NCBI GenBank assembly: GCA_009746045.1
Contig: RPFO01000082.1
Coordinates: forward strand, 4,027,140-4,091,139
Source: Mesostigma viride
Lineage: Eukaryota > Streptophyta > Mesostigmatophyceae > Mesostigmatales > Mesostigmataceae
DNA length: 64,000 bases
Direction of reading: 5' to 3'
This document shows, in pieces, positions 58,301 through 64,000 of the stretch; positions within the stretch are counted from its first letter, which is position 1; each line of letters opens with the position of its first letter. Position numbers and translations under genes: made by a program. The notes under the pieces are model-generated. The model saw only the letters and a program-made list of their open reading frames with translations. It had not been told where the DNA came from and did not search any database.

Positions 58301-59888
58301 TAATTACGTGGTTTAATTATGTGGTTTTACGTTACGCTTTACGTGGGGACAAAATGGCAAGGCCTCTACATACGTTGCCCCTTTACGTTACGTTTGTACG
58401 TTACGTTCCGCGTAAAGACGTAACGTAGAATGAAGTAAACGTAATCAGTGTGGGAATGTCGGCAGATGCTTGCGAGGTGATGTGGTGCTAGGAAGCTGAT
58501 GTAGGCCTAATGGCGCCGCGTCGCGCCGTGTCGGCGCGGCGCCATGCGGTGCACGAACAGCACTTTCTAGTTTTTGCCATGGAATGGTGGAAAATAGCTG
58601 GAAAATCATAAGGTTTTGTGCGGCATTACGTGTTTACGTTACGCACGTAAACTTCTACGTCTACGTTATGTTCTACGTCACCCTTTTGGCCATTTTACGT
58701 GTTTACGTTACGTCAACCCCCTGAGCCCCTTTACGCCCAACCCTGGTTTGTACACGTTGCGACAGAGTGAATCGTGGTCGCGGTAGAGTGACCGCTCGTC
58801 TATAGCTCGGCGGTAGATGGGTTAGTAACTCCCGAACGTAAGGACATCTGTGCACTCAAGAAATATGCGTGATTTATCATCTCCTACAACCTGTTATCTG
58901 TTTCCTCCCCACCCCCACCCCACCCCCACCCCATCATCGCCCCCGCCCCCTTCCCACCCCTCGCCAGGTGGATGTGCCGGACGATGACATTGTGCAGATC
59001 ATCAGCAACTTCCGCAAGCGCCACATGGCCGAGCTCTCCGCGGTACGGCGGCCAGAATGCTTGAACAATTGTTGGTATAGCGCATGGTAGTTGTTATACC
59101 ACTACCGGTATATTGGTATTGTTACATCAGTAAATAGGATTGTATCAGTATGCATCATCCCTGTGGATTGTGGGTTAACCCTGGGTATGCCCCCCAAAAC
59201 CCTCAGGCTCCGGGAGAGGCCTTCATATTCTCCTGGGCTATCGGGGTTTAGCATGCAACCTACCCCCACACCCGTCATCATGGCCGAGCGTACAGTCGTC
59301 TTGGATAGTCCGGATGACGCGGAGTTGCTATCTGCGGCTGCAGACCTGGGCGAGTGAGTCACGCCACTTGCCTTCGCGGGTGAAGTATCTGCGTAGAAAA
59401 GTACCCCATCGGGTACTCCGTGGCATGCCTTCAGAGCATGTTCACGCACTCACTTACATAATCCATTTATATCTGGATAACATGCTATCTCTGTTGCAGC
59501 TTATACCAGCAGGGGCTGGTCAGCTCTCCTGGCTGCCCATGAAGTTTTTGTCGCAGTCTTGCCTGTTGGTAGAGCCAGCACATGGTCCGGTAATGCCCTC
59601 TGCCTCACACCTGGACAGCGCCTTGCAAGACTATGTGCTCTTACTGAGCATGCACTGCTCCTATTGTGGCTTATTGACGCATGATAGCACGTGCTGCTCT
59701 CACTGTCACTTAACGACGCGTGATGAATCGAGTGCAACGTGGTCGCTAACAGTGGCTCCATTTGTCGGCTTACCATGGTTCCTGGGTCTGGCTTTCGGGG
59801 GGCGGGGAGGGGGCGGGAGGGGGGGGGAGGGGGGGGGGAGGGGGGGAGGGGGGGGGGGGGGGGGGGGGGGAGGGGGGGGGAGGGGGGG

Positions 59889-59919
<31 letters not shown>

Positions 59920-60218
59920 AGGGGGGGGGGGGGGGGGGAGGGGGGGGGAGGGGGGGGGAGGGGGGGGGGGGGGGAGGGGGGGAGGGGGGGGGGGGGGGGG
60001 GAGGGGGGGGGGAGGGGGGGGGGAGGGGGGGGGAGGGGGGGGGAGGGGGCGGGAGGGGGGGGGGGGGGGGAGGGGGGGGAGGGGCGGGAGGGGGGGGGGG
60101 GGGGGGGCGGCGATTCCGGTGTGATCCGTGCACGTTTTTCTTACAGCTCAAGGACAAGCTGGCGGTGGAAGCCAAGAAAGGGAAAGGCCCTGGAGCGGCT
60201 GCCCCAGCTCCCGCATAA
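43966..60218 (+). CDS. KEA: Plastid K+/H+ antiporter, KEA1/2 type, 18 exons
   Basis: Exons (all GT-AG, all in frame): 43966-44646, 45615-46111, 46402-46693, 46943-47157, 48563-48731, 49454-49559, 50521-50657, 51393-51794, 52561-52665, 53180-53308, 53484-53693, 54183-54335, 54588-54641, 55942-56067, 57049-57225, 57894-57950, 58968-59042, 60147-60218. They give 1218 aa, close to Arabidopsis KEA1/KEA2. Parts in order: transit-like [18 protein letters not shown]; a long Ala/Glu/Lys coiled-coil N-terminus (exons 1-5); the CPA2 antiporter core with [77 protein letters not shown] and [17 protein letters not shown]; and a TrkA-N/RCK domain with [48 protein letters not shown] and [21 protein letters not shown]1/2 exchange K+ and H+ across the plastid inner envelope. 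The end of exon 1 is least certain (alternative donor about 35 bp on). Introns hold the repeats and exon-edge copies listed separately. Confidence 0.93.
46184..46201 (+). repeat. Echo of KEA exon 2 donor side
   Basis: GCTGGCCAGGGAGCTGGG is an exact 18-bp copy of 46079-46096 near the end of exon 2, located 73 bp into intron 2. Similarity continues for about 10 more bases with mismatches. Confidence 0.8.
47587..48412 (+). repeat. (TCCC)n microsatellite, about 0.8 kb
   Basis: An almost uninterrupted pyrimidine tract of TCCC units with occasional lost or extra C, in intron 4 of the KEA gene. It yields long artificial Pro/Ser/Leu frames on this strand and Gly/Arg/Glu frames on the other. The purine strand could form G-rich structures. 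Confidence 0.95.
49193..49412 (+). repeat. (ACC)n/(GCC)n trinucleotide tract
   Basis: Alternating blocks of CCA and CCG triplets, ending about 40 bp before the acceptor of KEA exon 6. Apparent poly-His, poly-Pro or poly-Ala frames are compositional. Confidence 0.95.
50715..50759 (+). repeat. Echo of KEA exon 7 end with donor
   Basis: 45 bp matching 50619-50663 at 41 positions, including the last 39 bases of exon 7 and the GTGGGG donor. It lies 58 bp into intron 7. A weaker further copy may lie near 50870-50895. Confidence 0.88.
50918..51030 (+). repeat. Degenerate GAGGCTAGATAGGCTTA repeat
   Basis: About seven imperfect units of 12-18 bp in intron 7 of the KEA gene. Too irregular to define one unit length. 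Confidence 0.7.
52160..52192 (+). mobile_element. 13-bp insertion with 10-bp flanking duplication
   Basis: AGTAGTATAT (52160-52169), CAAGGAGACAACC (52170-52182), AGTAGTATAT (52183-52192). The 13-mer also occurs at about 38031-38043, next to GTGAGACAACTAT. It looks like the very end of a retroelement inserted in intron 8 of the KEA gene. A chance tandem arrangement is possible. Confidence 0.55.
53023..53080 (+). repeat. Tandem CTAACTGTTTCCTCGTCCCC
   Basis: Three 20-bp copies immediately before the echo of the exon 10 acceptor in intron 9 of the KEA gene. Confidence 0.85.
53076..53100 (+). repeat. Echo of KEA exon 10 acceptor
   Basis: 24 of 25 bases match 53166-53190, covering the polypyrimidine/CAG acceptor and the first 11 bases of exon 10. 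It sits 90 bp upstream of the real site and could act as a cryptic acceptor. Confidence 0.88.
53373..53425 (+). repeat. Echo of KEA exon 10 end with donor
   Basis: 52 of 53 bases match 53272-53324, covering the last 37 bases of exon 10 and 16 bases of intron including the donor (GTGCGT in the real site, GTGTGT here). It is 101 bp downstream. This is the best-preserved echo. Confidence 0.95.
54876..55446 (+). repeat. 22-bp minisatellite, about 26 copies
   Basis: Unit TCAGCGCGCCCTCCCCTTCC plus TA, alternating with a GTGCGCC variant. In intron 13 of the KEA gene. Because 22 is not a multiple of three, three overlapping repeat-protein frames of 196-255 codons arise; none is a gene. Confidence 0.95.
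55826..55853 (+). repeat. Echo of KEA exon 14 acceptor
   Basis: Matches 55936-55963 with the shared core CAGATGATCGCGGAG, then TGCTC. A more diverged copy (CCAGATGATTCTGGAGCTGC) lies at 55718-55737. Thus three acceptor-like copies lie within 230 bp. Confidence 0.85.
56514..56657 (+). repeat. 48-bp tandem triplication
   Basis: Three nearly identical 48-bp units starting GATAGCTGCAGGTAGTGTGT, in intron 14 of the KEA gene. Differences are one or two bases, so it is recent. Confidence 0.92.
56963..56993 (+). repeat. Echo of KEA exon 15 acceptor
   Basis: Shares CTCCACTCCATCGGCGC exactly with the start of exon 15 (57052-57068). A more diverged version (about 56877-56905, CGCTTCACCCCGTCGG) precedes it. 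Confidence 0.85.
58262..58745. mobile_element. hAT-type MITE with 8-bp TSD
   Basis: A perfect 8-bp duplication GTTTGTAC lies at 58254-58261 and 58746-58753. The terminal inverted repeats are CAGGGTTGGGCGTAAAGGG and its mirror ending CGCCCAACCCTG. Eight-bp duplications and CAGGG-TTGGGC ends are typical of hAT elements. The 484-bp interior is full of TTACGTTACGT and its complement, likely transposase-binding subterminal repeats. No ORF. In intron 16 of the KEA gene. Confidence 0.93.
59798..60114 (+). repeat. G-rich (GGGGGGGA)n tract
   Basis: About 310 bp of G runs broken by single A, in the last KEA intron, ending about 35 bp before its acceptor. Glycine/arginine frames here are artefacts. Strong quadruplex potential. 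Confidence 0.95.
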
Positions 60219-60833
60219 GCAAGGGGTTAAGGAGTAGCCCCCGCGAAGCCTGTATCAGAACCATCGAGCCTTCTGAGCAGGGATGAGGACTTAATCTTTA
60301 TGACATTGTCCCATTGAACGCTCGTCTGGGTGCTGCCATTTCGGGATCCATTTTTCTCGGCGCCTTATGTTGCACGTTTCTTGCTATAAACAATCTGCCT
60401 AGTTCCCTGTAGCTTTTTGTTTCTCTGTTCAGCGGCCCTTGTTTTCCTGAAAGATAGTGTTAGGCAGCCAGTTGCAGTTCCAGAATAACAGACAGTTCAT
60501 GGGAGGAGACCAGTTTGCGGTGGTTAGTGGTGGTGCATTTGCCCAAGCATCTCCGTCAAGCATATATGTCTCGTTTTGATAGGAAGTTAAGGGCTCCACC
60601 AGCCAGGATATAGGATATCCTCTACAAAACTTTTAAAACTCCAGGCCTATGCTGCTTGTTTCAGGACTTTCGAGACAATCAGCCATCGTGCCTCCCTTCA
60701 TGGTATAAGTAAGTAAGTCCTTGCGTGTCATGCGCAAAGGCATGCCACGGAGTACTATGCTAATCTCATTAGAAAAATAATTACACAAAAGTTTAAACAA
60801 ATATCGTCTGCATCATCCCCCAACCGTTAAGCA
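60219..60833. other. KEA 3' flank
   Basis: Contains the 3' UTR of the antiporter gene and spacer. I see no convincing poly(A) signal and no other gene. Confidence 0.5.
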
Positions 60834-61262
60834 CTATACCATGGGGATGTAATCCTCATCCGAGCTGTCCTCTACTGTAATGGCAGACGAGGCGGTAGTG
60901 TAGCGGCTTTCCTCAGGACCAATAACCTCGACCTGCGGGCTTCTACCCTGGCTAGCAACGGGCCGCGGGGCCCGTGGGGAGCAAACAGGAGCATACCCCT
61001 CGGGAAGGTGCTTATCGCAGATGGCAGCCCATTTCTCCTTGTCAATCATGCGGGCGCGGAGTACGGATAGTCCCAGAAGCCCTGCATCTTCAAGCAGTTG
61101 TGTCACATAGGTCCGGGTCGCACCGCGCCGGTGCCCGGCGCGCGCAAGTTTGCCAGTGGGTTGCGATGGGACAAGGGGACCCTGCCATAGGAGGAGGTGT
61201 CTACCTGGTTGGCCCGTCTTAAGCCCCCCGGCAGGGCCCACATGTCATTCATGGTATATGAC
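60834..61262 (-). other. Probable terminal exon(s) of an unknown protein
   Basis: A minus-strand frame without ATG (61241-60834, TAG) reads ATRTYVTQLLEDAGLLGLSV, ARMIDKEKWAAICDKHLPEG and an acidic end VEDSSDEDYIPMV. Just upstream in another frame MNDMWALPGGLRRANQ ends at a possible donor CAG|GTAGAC (about 61207). It may be the last part of a spliced gene or of a transposon protein. Family not recognised. Confidence 0.4.
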
Positions 61263-61935
61263 CACAGGTCTCATTGTCTTGGTGCACAGCAATCATACAT
61301 CAAATGTCTAGGTCATCTAGTCGCTCTTAGCGTTAACAAGCCATGTTTTCAATGAACAAGGCTACACATTTCCATTCATATTCATCGTCCCATGAACGAC
61401 TCGAAAACGCGGATAAGATAATGGCAGGCTCGAGCTACCATGGTCTGGATTCTCCATCTATTTCTGGCCTGCTCTAGTTACATTAAATTCAGAGAATTTC
61501 ACGTATTAGTAAAGTTGGGGCCCGGAAATTACAGATTAGTTTCCCTAATTACAGACCTCCTCATGTGGGCCGGGCCCAGCCAGGCTAGACGCCGCAAGGC
61601 CCGCACCGGCCTTCAAAGGGCAGCTCGTAGAGGACATGGGGGGCCTCGGCCTCTCCGTGATTTGGATCATGCAAGATGATTTGGAAAGTGAGTGAGTGAT
61701 CCCAACTTACTTGCTCACGATTCTAGCTTGCAGCTTAGCCACGGTGCGTGGTTGTGCCTCCTTGTGAGTGGCATATTAGGAGTGGGGGGTGCTGAGCATA
61801 TATGTTAGTAGCAGTGTTGTCTTTTTCACAAACAACCCCCCGCGCGCCCCTGACACTGTGGAGGTTGGCAGCACCGGTGGCTGGCCTAGCCTGGCGGTTG
61901 CTGCTCTCACCGCTCTCACAATAGGAACTCGGACT
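61263..61935. other. Gene-free spacer
   Basis: No gene can be supported. A plus-strand frame at 61440-61679 contains GNYRLVSLITDL, faintly like an RT start, but it has no continuation. Confidence 0.35.
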
Positions 61936-62222
61936 GACAAATTTTCTCAGATTTTTTTCAATTTATTCTCAAATTTCTCAGTTTGACTCTCAAGTTCACT
62001 GAGAAACCTGAGAATATTTTAGAAATTTTCTCACTTTTCTGAGAAAAACTGAGAATGACTGATGAGAAAAACTGAGAAAATGCCTGAGAATGGCCGAGAA
62101 AACCTGATAAATTTTCTCAGAATCCCCAGCGCCAGATTTCTCAGGGCTACCCAACGACCCGAGAAAACTGAGAAAACCACAAGGACCCAAAAAACTGAGA
62201 AAACCACACAAGTCCCGAAAAA
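61936..62222. repeat. CTGAGAA/TTCTCAG palindromic array
   Basis: TTCTCAG motifs dominate the left part and CTGAGAA motifs the right part, in AT-rich spacing, so the region can fold back on itself. More than 15 motif copies are visible. Origin unknown. Confidence 0.75.
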
Positions 62223-62337
62223 AACATCACAGTGTTATGAGCATTGCAAACTCGATTAATTTAAGTATATGCTCGGCAGTTGCCAAAGAACCACTGAAAC
62301 AATAGCGCTGTCGGCTTCCGCGTAGCCAAATTAAAAA

Positions 62338-62745
62338 TCAAAACTCATCCTCAGACTCATCACTGTTTTGATACCCATCATCCTCATCAGTCTTCTCATC
62401 ACTTGTCTCCGTATTGTACACATAAACACGCAGTCTGCCACTCGACCGCGTTACCACAGCTTGTGGTGGCACCGTTGCCAGAGCAGAACTTGGACCTGCC
62501 TCCGAGGCTTCAGTCCCCTTGCGCTTTGTGCCTGGCGTAGCCACTGGCGCTGCAGGTGCCTTGCCCTTGTCAGGGGGTCGCTTGGGTGCTTTGATTTGTC
62601 CCGCTGTCTTGTAGCTTCTTCTTGTTGACAGTTGCCGCCGGCACTTCGTCATCAGGGATATCAAACACAGGCAGAGGATCCCAATCAGCTTCGAGGCCGA
62701 GCGCGTCACAATATTACTCAAAGGGACCTGCGCGTCATTGACCAT
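62338..62745 (-). other. Unknown acidic-tailed ORF, possibly a transposon gene end
   Basis: ATG 62745 opens 135 codons to TGA. The part from QIKAPKRPPDKGKAPAAP onward is basic and Pro/Ala-rich and ends in an acidic tail (EKTDEDDGYQNSDESEDEF). Upstream a different frame (about 62705-62620) reads LGLEADWDPLPVFDIPDDEV, which also looks coding. A frameshift or intron near 62600 probably joins the two. No family recognised. Confidence 0.4.
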
Positions 62746-63348
62746 GCATGTTCCACGGCAGCTTGGCTGGAATCACCACCATTTCAGGTGCATTTGAACG
62801 CCTTGTCGACCACATACCCCGGCCACTGAACTGACCGATGTGGGCAAAACAAACTTGGGGCTACATGGGGCTTTGGCACTGCTGATCACAAATTCACAAT
62901 CAACCTTTCACTAGGAAGGTGAACGACATGACCGGGGTCGAAAAGCTCAACCCTCAGCACCGACTGTGATCCCGGCCAATTCTGGCATTGGCGCTGCTAG
63001 GGCAGTTTGCAAAATATGTGTTATGTGCCCAAACTGCAACTCGCCATCCGCGGCTCAGTGGTGGTACGCGATGCCAGAATTTCGGTGCCGACGAGCTTGT
63101 GTGTCATCAGCGTTCTCTGTGGGATAGTTGAACCCGTACATACGCACTTTGTCGAATTCATCCCCTTTGTCTAGCACGCCTGCCACGCACGCCTTCATGC
63201 GGTCAGGCACTGGTAAGAGGCGCCTTGTTCAATGCACCCCACTGCTGCACGTAACCTAACTCCTTGCAGTAGCGCGCCCTGCGTACAGAACATGCGTGCA
63301 AGCACTTGATAGCGGGCACACAACAGGCTGTGGTACCATGGCCAACAG
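62746..63348. other. Region without supported gene
   Basis: Short open frames only. Given ORF remnants on both sides on the minus strand it may be introns or a degraded element. Confidence 0.35.
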
Positions 63349-63720
63349 TTAAGTTTGAGGGCCCAAAATGGAAAGCTTGTCGTCACCATACATCTCAAAC
63401 ATCTGGACTACTGAGCCGAATAAGCAACGTATGGAGTCCGCAGCCGCAAAGCCCAATAAACTTAAACTAGCCAATGTCAAGAAAATGTCAAAAACAAGGG
63501 GCGAGCCCTTACCAGTACTCCTGGTCACCATTCTTCTCGGGATCGTTGTTAGTCGCTCGCTGCATTGCATCCCCCACCGACAGCACGTACCCGCACATCG
63601 CCTGCATGAAGAAAAGCGGGTCCCTGGTCTGCTCATATATGAAGTACGACAGATAAGTCAGCTCCTCGAACTCGTTGAATGAGCGCTGGATGGACTTCTC
63701 AACATAATTTATGGATCCCG
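63349..63720 (-). other. Coding remnants of an unknown minus-strand protein
   Basis: Two protein-like stretches in different frames: NYVEKSIQRSFNEFEELTYL, SYFIYEQTRDPLFFMQAMCG (about 63710-63590), and FDIFLTLASLSLLGFAAADS followed by IRCLFGSVVQMFEMYGDDK (about 63500-63365, stop TAA). They may be exons of one gene or a frameshifted transposon gene. Confidence 0.35.
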
Positions 63721-64000
63721 AGGTAAGAATCCTGCACAGCCTGCACAAAGGGGAAGGGGGATGGGGTGACCAAGTCGGGAATGGCGCTGACGGCGCTGGG
63801 GACCAACCGGCGGATCTCTGCCCAGGCCTGAGCAACAGAGCCAAGGAAGGCGGCGGGGGCGAGGCGGGCGGCGCGGGTGAGCCCACACCCGCCCATGCGG
63901 CAGGGGAGGGTGGCCAAAGCATGGAGTGAGCTGGCAGGCTGGGGCCGGGGAGGAGCACCTGCAAGGCGGCCTGAATGCGCTCGTCATGGCCTTCTGCGGC
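63699..64000 (-). pseudogene. LINE RT C-terminal region, running off the window
   Basis: Minus-strand reading contains DERIQAALQVLLPG at the edge, then MATLPCRMGGCGLTRAARLA, PAAFLGSVAQAW and EIRRLVPSAVSAIPD. The LP-x-x-x-GG-x-GL...APAA-x-LGS pattern is a recurrent block after the RT thumb in plant, algal and oomycete non-LTR elements. A frame change separates the first and second parts. The rest lies beyond 64000. Confidence 0.6.

Noticed and set aside
59314-60237. 307-codon glycine-rich frame and proline-rich frame opposite
   Set aside because: Produced by the G-rich tract in the last KEA intron; the real exon there is only 60147-60218.
61440-61679. Possible RT start GNYRLVSLITDL
   Set aside because: A single short resemblance with no other RT block on that strand nearby.

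Overview
The window is nuclear DNA of a photosynthetic eukaryote, most likely a green alga (prasinophyte or core chlorophyte; species not assigned). Three host genes can be reassembled exon by exon with GT-AG introns: a mitochondrial RTN4IP1-type quinone oxidoreductase (minus, 6 exons, 27454-34541), a CxxC-rich DnaJ-type zinc-finger protein (minus, 41158-42939) and a plastid KEA1/2-type K+/H+ antiporter (plus, 18 exons, 43966-60218, about 1218 aa). The plastid antiporter, dense introns, GC-rich exons, a DIRS-type tyrosine-recombinase retroelement and APE-type LINEs fit a green alga. Nothing bacterial is present.

Layout: 1-27.4 kb is a nested transposon graveyard. A broken DIRS-like element (2069-6962, resuming at 11285) is split by an ORF1-only non-LTR element (6963-11284), itself split by a TTAA-target, piggyBac-like non-autonomous element (7957-10035). 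A deletion derivative of the DIRS element lies at 11621-11957. A composite 'Z' element (12045-17008) holds a second kind of TTAA element (12615-14333) and a second ORF1-only retroposon (15593-16935). From about 17262 to 26.3 kb on the minus strand lies one LINE (ORF1, APE endonuclease, reverse transcriptase), cut by a third ORF1-only retroposon (18937-20808) and by a second copy of the piggyBac-like element (23346-25113). Target-site duplications (TSDs) or empty-site homologues support most nestings. 26.3-27.4 kb is the C-terminal fragment of another LINE.

27.4-34.5 kb is the oxidoreductase gene, whose introns hold minisatellites. 34.5-41 kb is gene-poor, with a 5'-truncated LINE copy carrying a 12-bp TSD (36172-37697) and tiny 3'-end-only retro-insertions. 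41-43 kb is the zinc-finger gene, divergent from the antiporter gene that fills 44-60 kb. The antiporter introns carry very long simple repeats, a 22-bp minisatellite, a 48-bp triplication, a hAT-type MITE and, most unusually, imperfect copies ('echoes') of neighbouring exon edges in many introns. 60.2-64 kb holds partial unknown ORFs and the C-terminal part of another LINE running off the end.

Working together: the retroposons form an interdependent set. Autonomous LINEs supply endonuclease and RT. ORF1-only elements and 3'-end stubs share a terminal stem-loop followed by an AT-rich tail and appear to be mobilised in trans. The host genes serve plastid ion homeostasis (KEA), mitochondrial redox (RTN4IP1-like) and probably organellar protein assembly (zinc finger), but nothing in the sequence links them functionally.
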